Counted from the first letter of the stretch, positions 32,393-41,472 are shown. The stretch: 64,000 nt of DNA from JALYXS01 sp051003795 (GCA_051003795.1 JBPCKZ010000192.1:1-64000); one strand, 5' to 3'. The notes: generated by a model from the sequence alone, not told the origin. Translations and numbers: made by a program.

Positions 32393-33769
32393 CTACTTTG
32401 CGTACTCCTCCATGAAGTGCGCGACGGTCATGATGCCTTTGTAGTAGTTATCGACCGAATATTTTTCGTTCGGCGAGTGCAAACCATCGTCGGGCAGCCC
32501 GAATCCCATCAGGATCGTCGGGATATGCAGATGCGTGGCGAAGTCTCCGACAATCGGGATCGATCCCCCGGACCGCGTGAACACGGTCGGCTTCCCGAAA
32601 ATATCGCTGCAAGCCTTGGCGGCAACCTGGATGGCCGGGTGATCGGGGTTTACCATCAGCCCCGGCCCGCCGTTCAAGACTTTCACTTCGATCTGAATTC
32701 CCTTGGGCGTATTCCGCTTGACGAACTCTCGAAACGCGGCGACGATTTTGTCCGGGTCCTGATTCGGCACCAGCCGGAAACTGACCTTCGCGATGGCTTT
32801 AGCCGGGATGACGGTCTTGCTTCCATTCCCGGTGAAACCGCCGCCGATCCCGTGGACTTCGAAGGTGGGTCTCGCCCACGTCCGCTCGAAAACACTGAAG
32901 CCCGGTTCGCCCGTCAATTCGGTCGCGCCGACTTCATGCTTCAAGAACTCCGCTTCGTCGAAGGGTAGCTTGGCCCAGCTTTTCTTCTCCTCGGGCGTGG
33001 GAGGCTGAACGTCGTCGTAAATGCCGGGTATCAGGATCTTGCCGGCCGCATCCTTCACTTTCGCCAGCAGCTCGATCAGGCCGAAGACGGCGTTTGGCGC
33101 GGCGCCGCCGTAAACACCCGAGTGAAGATCGCGGATCGGCCCGATCGCTTCCACGTCCATGTAAACCAGTCCGCGAAGCCCGATTTCCAGCGTGGGCAGC
33201 CCCGGTGCAAACATCGTGGTATCGGAGACCAGGGCCACGTCGGCTTTGAGCTTCCCGGGGTTTTCGGCCACGTACTTCGCCACGGAAACGCCGCCCACTT
33301 CCTCTTCGCCTTCGATCAGGAATTTGAGATTCAGCGGGAGCGTTCCGTTCACGGCCCGTAGCGCCTCGACGGCCTTGATGTGCATGTACATCTGGCCTTT
33401 GTCGTCCGCCGAACCGCGGGCATACAGATTCCCGTTCCGCAGAGTTGGTTCAAACGGGGGCGTTTCCCAGAGTTCCAGCGGGTCGGCGGGCTGCACGTCG
33501 TAGTGTCCGTAGCAAAGCACGGTCGGCTTGCCGGGAGCGTGCAGCCAATCGGCATAGATCAGCGGATGGCGCTCAGTTGGGATTACTTCCACGTTCTCCA
33601 GGCCCGCGTCGCGTAACTTTTGCGCTACGAAATCAGCGGCGCGGCGGACGTCCTCTTTGTGCTCCGGAAGGGTGCTGACGCTTGGAATGCGAAGAAACTC
33701 TTTCAGCTCTTCGAGGAAACGCGTCTCGTTCTTCCGGACGTACTGGTCGATAACGGTGGCGGGTGACAT
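32393..33769 (-). CDS. M20 family metallopeptidase (dipeptidase)
   Basis: The 458-residue protein shows the M20 zinc site: CYGHYDVQPAD (His and catalytic Asp), GSADDKGQ, the general base in EGEEEVGG, a metal ligand in SDTTMF, and late SGGSIPIVGDF and DGLHSPNEKYS. A dimerisation lid domain is inserted in the middle (HSGVYGGAAPNAV). The family hydrolyses di- and tripeptides in the cytoplasm, like carnosinase-type CNDP enzymes. It is a single minus-strand gene, converging with the kinase-coupled gene. Confidence 0.92.
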   Translation of the reverse strand: MSPATVIDQYVRKNETRFLEELKEFLRIPSVSTLPEHKEDVRRAADFVAQKLRDAGLENVEVIPTERHPLIYADWLHAPGKPTVLCYGHYDVQPADPLELWETPPFEPTLRNGNLYARGSADDKGQMYMHIKAVEALRAVNGTLPLNLKFLIEGEEEVGGVSVAKYVAENPGKLKADVALVSDTTMFAPGLPTLEIGLRGLVYMDVEAIGPIRDLHSGVYGGAAPNAVFGLIELLAKVKDAAGKILIPGIYDDVQPPTPEEKKSWAKLPFDEAEFLKHEVGATELTGEPGFSVFERTWARPTFEVHGIGGGFTGNGSKTVIPAKAIAKVSFRLVPNQDPDKIVAAFREFVKRNTPKGIQIEVKVLNGGPGLMVNPDHPAIQVAAKACSDIFGKPTVFTRSGGSIPIVGDFATHLHIPTILMGFGLPDDGLHSPNEKYSVDNYYKGIMTVAHFMEEYAK

Positions 33770-34067
33770 GCGCCTCCCATTTTGGCAGCAATCGTGCTAG
33801 ATTTGAACCCGTCATAACGGGTGTTGCTGTGCGCGCTCGTGAATCTCCAGTCGAAGCAGAACGGCTGTCAGGCTGGGAATGATTGAAAACCAACGGCGGC
33901 GGATTGAACCGGCGAGCATTTGGTGCAGGGTTTTTGTCGTTTCCCCTGCTTTGCGATTCTAAGGGAGGCGTGAAATCGCCTAAAAACAGCCCGGCGGGTC
34001 GACACGCAAACTTGTTGGTGAAGCCCGCCGCCATTGTTCTGACGCGCACGGCTCGGTAACGGTTGGC
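33770..34067. other. Intergenic stretch, nothing convincing
   Basis: No gene is supported. A small hairpin ACCCGT-CATA-ACGGGT lies at 33807-33822, upstream of the peptidase gene start, with no T-tract. Confidence 0.4.
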
Positions 34068-34595
34068 TTAGAATTTGTAAGTCGGCGGCTTGACGTTCTT
34101 CAACCGCAAATAAACTTCGGCCTGTCCGCGATGATGCGCGGTGTGCGTGAAGTAGGACCAGAGCACGTCGTGTCCCGCCATCTGATGCCCTTCCGGCCCG
34201 ACCATCTTTTCGAGCTGCGCGTCCGTGATTGAGTCCATCGCCTTGCCGCAAAAATCGTAAGAATCGTTCAAATATTTCATCACGGCCGCTTTATCCATCG
34301 AAGACGGCTTGGTGGGCGCGGTTTGCCCGGAAACGCGCGCGAAAGCACCCGCATTGGCCTGCGCGATGTGGATCATCAACTGCGCGTAGCTCATCTCGAC
34401 CGGCTTCAGTTCCGGGTTGGGGATGAAGTTGTAATCGTCGGCCGGCATCGCATCCGCGACGGCGATGGTCAGGTCTCTTGAAATCGCCCAGTGCGTGGCG
34501 AAATCGGATTTCCAGTCCGACATCGTGAACGAATCCGCGGCCAGCAGCGGCATCGCGAGAAAAGTGCAGAGTGCCATAAACAGCGTCTTTTTCAT
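34068..34595 (-). CDS. Exported DinB-family protein
   Basis: The 175-residue protein has a signal peptide (MKKTLFMALCTFLAMPLLAAD) and then a four-helix DinB fold with potential metal ligands: His in the second helix (AQLMIHIAQANAG) and the conserved TAHHRGQAEVYLR near the end. DinB proteins are metal-dependent thiol transferase-like bundles, and most function in the cytoplasm, so the export signal is notable but common in Acidobacteria. It is divergent from cpaF. Confidence 0.85.
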   Translation of the reverse strand: MKKTLFMALCTFLAMPLLAADSFTMSDWKSDFATHWAISRDLTIAVADAMPADDYNFIPNPELKPVEMSYAQLMIHIAQANAGAFARVSGQTAPTKPSSMDKAAVMKYLNDSYDFCGKAMDSITDAQLEKMVGPEGHQMAGHDVLWSYFTHTAHHRGQAEVYLRLKNVKPPTYKF

Positions 34596-34613
34596 GTAAT
34601 CGTCTCCGTTGGA

Positions 34614-34619
34614 TATAAT
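34614..34619 (+). promoter_or_regulatory. Possible -10 element upstream of the CpaF gene
   Basis: A TATAAT at 34614-34619 lies 17 bases after TTCATG (34591-34596), a poor -35 match. The gene start is at 34672, giving a leader of about 45 bases. Confidence 0.35.
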
Positions 34620-34671
34620 TGTTCACGAAATCGCTTCAAAGAGCAACTTCCAACCCCTCCACGGAGAATTA

Positions 34672-36024
34672 GTGGGAACCAATAGCCGTCCTATGCCGCC
34701 TTCGCGCGCCGGCAGCACCGCGCCGGTTGCGGCCATGCGCCCGAGCGATCGCAACTTCGAGCTGAAATCGCAAATTCACAAGAAACTGATCGGCGTTCTG
34801 AACTTCGAGCGCGTTTCATCGCTGCCCAAGGATCGCCTCCGTACGGAAATCGGCCGCGTTGTCGAGAAGTTGCTCGAAGACGAGCGCGTGCCCATGACCG
34901 CGATCGAGCAAAATCGCATTATCGAGGAAGTGCTCGATGAGGTGCTCGGCCTGGGTCCCCTGGAAGTGCTGCTGAAGGAGCCTTCGATCTCCGATATCCT
35001 GGTGAACCGGCACGACAAGGTGTTCATCGAGCGCAACGGCAAGCTCTCGGAAACGACGGTGCGATTCAAGGACGATGCGCACTTGATGCACATCATCGAG
35101 AAGATCGTTTCGCAGGTCGGCCGCCGCATCGATGAAGCGCAGCCCATTGTGGACGCGCGCCTTCCCGACGGTTCGCGCGTAAACGCCATCATTCCGCCGC
35201 TCGCGCTCGATGGGCCGTGCGTCAGCATCCGCCGCTTTGGCCGCCACGTCATCACGCAGGAAGAGATGCTGCAGTTCAAGACGCTGATGCCGGGCATGTT
35301 GAAATTTCTCGCGGCGGCCGTGCAAGCGAAGACGACGATTTTGATTTCGGGAGGAACCGGTTCGGGAAAAACTACGACGCTGAACGCGCTGTCCCGATTC
35401 ATACCCGAAGAAGAGCGCATCGTGACGATCGAGGACACGGCGGAGTTGCAGTTGCAGCAGCGGCACGTTGTAAAGTTCGAAACGCGTCCGCCGAATCTGA
35501 ATAAGGAAGGCGGCATCAATCAGCGGCAGTTGCTGCGGACGGCGCTGCGCATGCGTCCCGACCGCATTATCGTGGGTGAGTGCCGCGGCGCGGAAGCGCT
35601 CGACATGCTCCAGGCCATGAATACCGGCGTCGAGGGTTCGATGAGCACGGTTCACGCCAACACGCCGCGCGACGCGTTCTCGCGTCTCGAAACCATGGTG
35701 ATGATGGCCGATCTCGAAATCCCGACGCGCGTGATTTTGCAGCAACTCGCCTCGGCGATCAAGCTGGTGGTGCAGGTTTCGCGACTGCAGGACGGGACCA
35801 GAAAGATCATGGCGATTTCCGAAGTGCTGGGCGCGGCGGACGACCGCGTGGAGCTGCAGGACATCTTCGTTTTCGAGCGTACCGGCGTGAACGATTCGGG
35901 CAAAGTGCAAGGCCGGTTCAAAGGTACGGGCGTGAAGCCGAAAATGCTGGAGCGGCTGCGCATCAGCGGCATCAACGTTCCACCCGCTATTTTCGACGAA
36001 GTGTTGGCGGTGAATCCGGCATGA
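34672..36024 (+). CDS. cpaF: CpaF/TadA-type secretion ATPase
   Basis: The start chosen is the GTG at 34672 (VGTNSRPMPPSRAG), with GGAG 7 bases upstream; 34609 is an in-frame alternative without a site. The 450-residue protein has a helical N-domain (RVVEKLLEDERVP, LDEVLGLGPLEVLL), the Walker A GGTGSGKTT, an Asp box (IVTIEDTAELQL), Walker B region (LRMRPDRIIVGECRGAEALD) and His box (STVHANTPRDAF). CpaF powers tight-adherence pilus assembly. No other tad or cpa gene is adjacent, so it is a lone ATPase or acts with genes elsewhere. It overlaps the esterase gene by 4 bases. Confidence 0.93.
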   Translation: MGTNSRPMPPSRAGSTAPVAAMRPSDRNFELKSQIHKKLIGVLNFERVSSLPKDRLRTEIGRVVEKLLEDERVPMTAIEQNRIIEEVLDEVLGLGPLEVLLKEPSISDILVNRHDKVFIERNGKLSETTVRFKDDAHLMHIIEKIVSQVGRRIDEAQPIVDARLPDGSRVNAIIPPLALDGPCVSIRRFGRHVITQEEMLQFKTLMPGMLKFLAAAVQAKTTILISGGTGSGKTTTLNALSRFIPEEERIVTIEDTAELQLQQRHVVKFETRPPNLNKEGGINQRQLLRTALRMRPDRIIVGECRGAEALDMLQAMNTGVEGSMSTVHANTPRDAFSRLETMVMMADLEIPTRVILQQLASAIKLVVQVSRLQDGTRKIMAISEVLGAADDRVELQDIFVFERTGVNDSGKVQGRFKGTGVKPKMLERLRISGINVPPAIFDEVLAVNPA

Positions 36025-37169
36025 CGCGGCGGCAGCTTGGGAAACTGGCGGGAGGTTCCGCATTGCTCTCGCAAGTGAATGCGACGGCTGCGTCCGCTTA
36101 TACAGGGCCGCTCGACGGCTCGCTCGACAAGGTGGATCTCGTGGAGTTCGATCCGGTCGCATTGTCGCGCGAACTATACGAATCCGCGCCGCTGCGGCTT
36201 TCTTTCCACGCGCAAAGCAAGAAAGAAGCCGAGGCGTGGCAGAAGGAGCTCCGCGCGAAAGTCACCGAGCTGCTTGGAGGCTTTCCTTCGCGCGCGGCGT
36301 TGAGTAACTTGCGCCCGCAAACGCTCGAGAAGCGCGATTTTCCGAATTACACCCGGGAGAAGTTTGTTTTCGAAAGCAAGCCGGGAGCGATGGTGCTGGG
36401 TTATCTTTTGATGCCGAAAAGCGTAAAGACGCCCGCGCCCGCGGTGATTTGCGTGCCGGGCCATGGGCGCGGCGTGGACGATATCGTCGGCATCGACGAT
36501 CGCGGCAACGATCGCACGGACAAGGCCGGCTATCAGCACGATTTCGCGATTCAGGCCGCGGAGCATGGCATGGCGGCGGTGGCAATTGAACCAATGGCTT
36601 TCGGCTGCCGCCGCGACGAGAAGACCCGGAAGAAGGGTTTGACTACGTCCGCTTGCCAACCGGTTGCCGGAGCCGCTCTGCTGCTGGGGCAGACCATGAT
36701 CGGCTGGCGCGTTTGGGATGTGATGCGGACTATCGATTGGATCGAAACGCGTCCGGAGTTGGATGCCACGCGGGTCGGCTGCATGGGGATCTCCGGCGGC
36801 GGCACGGTTACGCTGTTCTCATCCGCGCTGGAGCCGCGAATCAAGGCCGCCATGGTTAGCGGCTATCTCAATACGTTCCGCGACAGCATTCTGAGCCTCT
36901 CGCATTGCATCGATAACTATATCCCCGGCATTTTGAATTGGGCGGAGATGCATGACATCGCGGGGCTGATTGCGCCGCGTCCGCTCGCCGTGGAATCGGG
37001 CGAGCGCGATCCAATCTTCCCGATTGCCGCGAGCCGCAAAAGCTTCGCGCGCGTGAAGCAGATCTACGACGTGTTCGGCGCCGTGGACCGGACGGAACAG
37101 GAAACTTTCGACGACGTCCACACGTTTTATGGGCGGAAGGGCCTGCCGTTTCTGGCCGGAAATCTATAG
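36021..37169 (+). CDS. Exported alpha/beta hydrolase, acetyl-xylan-esterase type
   Basis: The start is the ATG at 36021 (MTRRQLGKLAGGSALLSQVN), overlapping the cpaF stop. The 382-residue protein has an RR-containing leader. The hydrolase core shows PAVICVPGHGRGVDD, the nucleophile elbow GISGGG, an acid-containing segment (VESGERDPIFP) and a terminal His (FDDVHTFYGRKGLPF). Relatives cleave acetyl or other esters from polysaccharides outside the cytoplasm. Its coupling to a secretion ATPase is odd and may only reflect compact gene packing. Confidence 0.83.
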   Translation: MTRRQLGKLAGGSALLSQVNATAASAYTGPLDGSLDKVDLVEFDPVALSRELYESAPLRLSFHAQSKKEAEAWQKELRAKVTELLGGFPSRAALSNLRPQTLEKRDFPNYTREKFVFESKPGAMVLGYLLMPKSVKTPAPAVICVPGHGRGVDDIVGIDDRGNDRTDKAGYQHDFAIQAAEHGMAAVAIEPMAFGCRRDEKTRKKGLTTSACQPVAGAALLLGQTMIGWRVWDVMRTIDWIETRPELDATRVGCMGISGGGTVTLFSSALEPRIKAAMVSGYLNTFRDSILSLSHCIDNYIPGILNWAEMHDIAGLIAPRPLAVESGERDPIFPIAASRKSFARVKQIYDVFGAVDRTEQETFDDVHTFYGRKGLPFLAGNL

Positions 37170-37266
37170 TCACCCGAGGCGGCAAGGGGCAGGCGCGCAA
37201 TTCCGCCCAAACGATGAACAAAGTTACAAAATCGACTATACTGTTGTGGATCATCCTATACGCCTA

Positions 37267-38550
37267 ATGACTGAAAAGCACGTTCTATCTCACGGCAGCC
37301 CTATCCGCAGCACCTCTTCCGGCGGCCTTTTCAACGGTTTCTTCGCGGCGGGTAAAAAGCGGGCGTATGAAAAAAACAGCCTGATCGATTCGCGCGCGCG
37401 CGGAGTATTCGACCTGATGGCGCGCGCATGCGAAGCCGACGTTTATCCATACCAGCTCGCCCTCGAAAGCCGCTCGGGTCCGCGCGTGCAAGCCGAAGGC
37501 CGCGACATGCTGATGCTTTCCTCGTACGATTACCTCGGCTTGATCGGCGACCCGCGCGTGGATGAGGCGGCCATTGAAGCGGTTCGGAAATATGGGACCG
37601 GAACGGGCGGGGCGCGGCTGCTCGCGGGAACCATCAGCTTGCATCGCGAGCTCGAAAGAGAATTGGCCGCGTTCAAGGGAACTGAAGAAGCGATCACATT
37701 CAGCTCGGGGTATCTGGCGAATCTGGCCGTGGTGGCCGGTCTCCTCACGCCGCAGGACCGGGTGGTTCTGGACGCGCTTTCCCATCGAAGCCTGCTCGAT
37801 GCCTGCCGGCTCGCGGGCGTGCAGGTCCAGCGGTACCGCCACAACGATCTCGAATCGTTGCGCCACGAGCTCGAAACGGGACCACGGGCGCGGCGCACGT
37901 TGATTGTCGCCGATGGAGTGTTCTCGATGGACGGCGACATCTGTCCATTGCCCGAACTCATCCAGCTCAAGAAGGAGTTCCGCTGTCTGCTGATGATCGA
38001 CGAATCGCATGCCTTGGGCATTCTCGGCGAGAGCGGACATGGCACGGACGAGCACTTTGGAACGGCTACGGAGGATGTCGATATCTGGACCGGCTCTCTG
38101 GCCAAAGCGGTTCCCTCGAGTGGCGGGTTCATCGCGACGTCGCAGGAGCTCACGATCCTGCTGCAACATGCCGCGGCCCCGTTTATCTTCTCGGCGGCGC
38201 TTAGTCCGGCGGCGGCGGGAGCGGCGTGCGCCGGCCTGGCCATTCTAAAGAGCGAGCCCGAGCGGGTCGGGCAACTGCGGAACAGCGCGACATTTCTGAG
38301 GAACGGATTGCGCGACTTGGGCTTCGACGTGGGCCCGTCCGCGTCGCCTATCATCCCCGTGATTTTCGATAACGAGACCTCGACGGCCATGTTCGCCCGG
38401 CGCTTGCGCGATCTTGGCATTCTGATTTCGCCGATTATGTTTCCCGCCGTTCCGCAGGGCACGGGGCGGCTGCGAATCTGCGTAACCTCGGGCCACACTG
38501 CCGCGGATCTCGATTTCACGCTGGACGCTTTTCGCCAACTGCGATCGTAA
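37267..38550 (+). CDS. Alpha-oxoamine synthase (KBL/BioF/serine palmitoyltransferase family)
   Basis: The start is the ATG at 37267 (MTEKHVLSHGSPIRSTSS); 37129 lies inside the preceding gene. The 427-residue PLP enzyme has an N-terminal extension of about 60 residues, then MLSSYDYLGLIGDPRV, GTGTGGARLLAGTISLHREL, SSGYLANL, the PLP-stacking DALSHRSLLDA, MIDESHALGILG, and Lys in TGSLAKAVPSSGGF for the internal aldimine. These enzymes condense an amino acid with an acyl-CoA, giving KBL, BioF or serine palmitoyltransferase activity. An extended SDR gene follows 9 bases later, an arrangement seen in sphingolipid loci, but no acyl carrier gene is near. Substrate is unresolved. Confidence 0.87.
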   Translation: MTEKHVLSHGSPIRSTSSGGLFNGFFAAGKKRAYEKNSLIDSRARGVFDLMARACEADVYPYQLALESRSGPRVQAEGRDMLMLSSYDYLGLIGDPRVDEAAIEAVRKYGTGTGGARLLAGTISLHRELERELAAFKGTEEAITFSSGYLANLAVVAGLLTPQDRVVLDALSHRSLLDACRLAGVQVQRYRHNDLESLRHELETGPRARRTLIVADGVFSMDGDICPLPELIQLKKEFRCLLMIDESHALGILGESGHGTDEHFGTATEDVDIWTGSLAKAVPSSGGFIATSQELTILLQHAAAPFIFSAALSPAAAGAACAGLAILKSEPERVGQLRNSATFLRNGLRDLGFDVGPSASPIIPVIFDNETSTAMFARRLRDLGILISPIMFPAVPQGTGRLRICVTSGHTAADLDFTLDAFRQLRS

Positions 38551-38559
38551 TAGTCCCGC

Positions 38560-39534
38560 ATGGCAGTCCTGGTGACTGGCGCAAGCGGATTCCTGGGAGG
38601 ACGCTTGGCGCAGGTGCTGGCCTCCCGCGGGGAGGACGTGCGTATTCTGGCGCGCGCGGGCAACGACCCGCGGCACCTCGCGAATTTTCCTATCGATGTG
38701 ATCGAAGGCAGCCTGTCCGATCCGGATGCCCTCAAGCAAGCAGTACGGAACGTCACGCACGTGTACCACTGCGCCGCGTGTTCCACCGATTGGGCGCCGT
38801 GGAAGGTCTACTACGAAGCGAATGTGGCGGGCGTGCGAAATCTGCTGCGCGCGGCCGCGGAATCGACGAGCCTGCGGCGGTTTTTGCATGTGAGCACGAC
38901 CGACGTGTACGGATATCCACGCGTGCCTTGCGACGAATCGCACACGACGGTCCACACGGAACTGCCCTACAACCGCACGAAATGCCTGGGGGAAGAAAGC
39001 GTGTGGGGCAGCGGGCTTCCCGTAACGGTGGTCCGACCGGCGACCATCTATGGGCCGCGCGGGAAAGCGTTTGCGACCGATATCGCCAAACTGATTCGGC
39101 AGAGATTAATGGCGGTGATCGACGGCGGACGTTCTCCGGGCGGCTTCTGCTACGTAGACAACGCGGTGGACGCCGTGATCGATGCTGCCGGGGCGTCGGT
39201 GACGATGGGCCGGGCATACAACGTTTCCGATGGCACGGGCGCGACGTGGCGCGATTACGTTGACGCGATCGCCAGTGGGATCGGCGAAAAAAGGCCCTGG
39301 ATCGATCTTCCGTCGGCGATAGCATATCCGCTCGCCCTCGCTCTCGAAGCGCCGCACCGGTTTGCGCGCATGCCGGGGCGCCCGCTACTCACGCGGCACG
39401 CTGTCTTGCTGCTATCCCGCGATCAGGAATATCCGATCGCGAGAGCACGGCGGGATTTCGGATTCTCGCCCAAGGTGAGTTTCGAGGACGGCGTGGCGCG
39501 CACGGTCGCGTGGCTCAGGACGGCAGGCGCATAA
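38560..39534 (+). CDS. NAD-dependent epimerase/dehydratase (extended SDR)
   Basis: The 324-residue protein has the Rossmann start MAVLVTGASGFLGGRLAQVL (TGxxGFxG), the mid-domain HCAACSTDW, the catalytic pair YNRTK (Tyr-x3-Lys), and VVRPATIYGPRGKAF. Family members oxidise, reduce or epimerise nucleotide sugars or steroid-like ketones. It is probably in one operon with the alpha-oxoamine synthase, where a ketone reductase would be the natural next step. A double-hairpin repeat follows its stop by 17 bases. Confidence 0.87.
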   Translation: MAVLVTGASGFLGGRLAQVLASRGEDVRILARAGNDPRHLANFPIDVIEGSLSDPDALKQAVRNVTHVYHCAACSTDWAPWKVYYEANVAGVRNLLRAAAESTSLRRFLHVSTTDVYGYPRVPCDESHTTVHTELPYNRTKCLGEESVWGSGLPVTVVRPATIYGPRGKAFATDIAKLIRQRLMAVIDGGRSPGGFCYVDNAVDAVIDAAGASVTMGRAYNVSDGTGATWRDYVDAIASGIGEKRPWIDLPSAIAYPLALALEAPHRFARMPGRPLLTRHAVLLLSRDQEYPIARARRDFGFSPKVSFEDGVARTVAWLRTAGA

Positions 39535-39551
39535 AACCACGCTCGTACCCC

Positions 39552-39597
39552 GTGTCCACACGAGTGTGGACACGGCAGGCACGAGTGCCCGCGCCAC
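39552..39597 (+). repeat. Double-hairpin dispersed repeat, copy E
   Basis: Hairpin 1 is GTGTCCACA/TGTGGACAC with loop CGAG (39552-39573). Hairpin 2 is GGCA/TGCC with loop CGAG (39578-39589), then CGCGCCAC. It sits between the stops of two convergent genes and is nearly identical to copy B. Confidence 0.85.
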
Positions 39598-39611
39598 AAT
39601 TCCGGCTCCCA

Positions 39612-40511
39612 TTACCACCGGGTTACCCGGGTGCCTTGCCATTTCACGATCCCGACGCCGGCGAAAATCACTAGCATCGCCATCGCCTCCGCGATCCCGA
39701 ACGGCTCGCGATAGAACAGCCATCCGAGCGACACGGCGACGATCGCATTCATATACGGGTAGATCGAGACGATCGCCACGGGCAGCTTGTCGAGCGCGTA
39801 CGCATAGGCGCTGTACCCCACAATCGATCCGAACGTGACCAGATACAGTACCGCCGCAACGCCCCGCGCGCTCCACGCAATCGGATGCGAGGGCAGGAAC
39901 AGCGCGAACGGCAAGATTGCGATGCCCGCGGCGAGCTGCTGCACGGCTCCAATCACCACCGGGTGCGCGCGATCCGGCTGACGTTTTTGAATAATCGAGC
40001 CGAGCGACCACGATACGCATCCGATCTGTGTGATCGCGAAACCAGCCAGGGCGCCGCTCCCGAGACCCCGCGAGCCAAATCCGGGCGTGAGCAGCAACGC
40101 GGTGCCGGAGAAGCCGACGATCATGCCGAGAATCGTAGGCCCATGGAGCGGCGCGCCGCCCGCGATGAGCGCCTCGATCCCAACCAGCCAAAACGGAGAA
40201 ATAGTGATGAATAGGCTCGCGAGGCCGCTCGGAATCAACAGCTCCGAGTAGGCCAGCGCTCCATTTCCGATGCCCAGGATCAGCAGTCCGCACAGCGATG
40301 CCATGGCCAGTTCGCGCCCGCGCGGCAAGCGCGCGCCGCGAAGCAACGAGGCGCCGACCATTAGGCCGCCCGAAATCAGGAATCGCATGGAAACCAGCAC
40401 GGCGGGCGGAAACGACTCGAGCGCGATGCGGATTCCCAGATACGTGGTACCCCAAAAAATGCAAACGGCGGCTAGCGCGACGTACGCCTTCACAGAGGGT
40501 TTTTCCTGCAA
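39612..40511 (-). CDS. EamA/DMT-superfamily transporter
   Basis: The 299-residue protein, starting at a TTG (40511), has ten hydrophobic helices in two EamA repeats. The first begins VALAAVCIFWGTTYLGIRIA, and the second contains CVSWSLGSIIQKR. EamA proteins export amino acids, nucleobases or other small metabolites. No substrate clue is visible. It is divergent from the PfkB gene, with 34 bases between their starts. Confidence 0.87.
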   Translation of the reverse strand: MQEKPSVKAYVALAAVCIFWGTTYLGIRIALESFPPAVLVSMRFLISGGLMVGASLLRGARLPRGRELAMASLCGLLILGIGNGALAYSELLIPSGLASLFITISPFWLVGIEALIAGGAPLHGPTILGMIVGFSGTALLLTPGFGSRGLGSGALAGFAITQIGCVSWSLGSIIQKRQPDRAHPVVIGAVQQLAAGIAILPFALFLPSHPIAWSARGVAAVLYLVTFGSIVGYSAYAYALDKLPVAIVSIYPYMNAIVAVSLGWLFYREPFGIAEAMAMLVIFAGVGIVKWQGTRVTRW

Positions 40512-40545
40512 CAGTCAGGGTAACAACTTGTGCCAACATAAATGA

Positions 40546-41472
40546 TTGATCGTTACACTCACCGTGAATCCGGCGATCGACCGCACGCTTACGGTCGACC
40601 GGTTGGCCTTCGAGAACCGCTCCCATATTCTGTCGAGCAAAGACAGTCCGGGCGGGCGCGGCATCAACTCCGCGTGCGTCGTCCATTCTTTTGGCGGCGA
40701 AACGCTGGCGATCGTTCCGGCGGGCGGGGGCGCCGGCAAGCGCTTCGAAGCCTTTCTGAACGAGTGCGGCTTTCCCGTCGAAGTCGTGCCCGTTCGCAAC
40801 GAAATGCGCACCAATTTGACGGTCACGGACCGGCACGGTCTCACCATGAAGCTCAATGAACCGGGACCGATGATTGAAAAGAGCGAACTGGCGAAGATCG
40901 AGAAGTCCGTCCGCTCGAAGCTCGATCAGGCAAGCTGGCTGGTGCTTTGCGGGAGCCTTCCCCCGGGCGTGCCGGCAAACTTCTACGCGCACCTGATCGC
41001 GGCGGCGCGCAAGCGCGATGTGAAGACGCTGCTCGATACGGATGGCGAGCCGTTGACCGAAGGCATCGAAGCCAAGCCGACCGTGGTCTCTCCCAACCAA
41101 CAGGAGGCCGAACAACTTCTCAATACGGCGCTGCTCACGCGGACACATTACATGCAGGCCGCGGACCGTATCCAGACAATGGGCGCGCAATCGGTAATTC
41201 TGTCGCTCGGAAGCCGCGGCGCGGTGGCCGCTTTTTGCGGCCGGATGATCGAAGTTTTGCCGCCGCGGGTGGATGTTCTCTGCCCCATCGGCGCGGGCGA
41301 CGCGCTTTCGGCCGCATTTCTTTGGGCGATGGAGAACAAGGACGATTACAAGGATGCGGTGCGCTGGGGCGTGGCGGCGGGGACGGCTTCCGCGATGTTG
41401 CCGGGGTTGAAGTTCGCATCGCTCCGGGAGACGCGGGAAGTTTACAAGGACGTCGAAGTGCGGCGGCTTTGA
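40546..41472 (+). CDS. PfkB-family sugar kinase (1-phosphofructokinase/tagatose-6-P kinase type)
   Basis: The 308-residue protein starts at a TTG (MIVTLTVNPAIDRTLTV). It has DSPGGRGINSACVVHSFGGE, the substrate loop, and the catalytic PIGAGDALSAAFLWAM with the GAGD anion hole and Asp base. The TLTVNPAID start and GGRGIN motif are typical of the 1-phosphofructokinase/LacC branch, which phosphorylates a sugar phosphate. No PTS genes are nearby. It overlaps the murJ start by 4 bases. Confidence 0.9.
   Translation: MIVTLTVNPAIDRTLTVDRLAFENRSHILSSKDSPGGRGINSACVVHSFGGETLAIVPAGGGAGKRFEAFLNECGFPVEVVPVRNEMRTNLTVTDRHGLTMKLNEPGPMIEKSELAKIEKSVRSKLDQASWLVLCGSLPPGVPANFYAHLIAAARKRDVKTLLDTDGEPLTEGIEAKPTVVSPNQQEAEQLLNTALLTRTHYMQAADRIQTMGAQSVILSLGSRGAVAAFCGRMIEVLPPRVDVLCPIGAGDALSAAFLWAMENKDDYKDAVRWGVAAGTASAMLPGLKFASLRETREVYKDVEVRRL

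Noticed and set aside
33770..34067. Possible small RNA or terminator in the 298-base gap
   Set aside because: Only one short hairpin without a T-tract was seen, with no promoter-like sequence to support an RNA gene.
39412..41190. A 592-codon minus-strand frame spanning the epimerase end, the repeat, the EamA gene and pfkB
   Set aside because: It crosses three well-supported genes on both strands and has no domain text.
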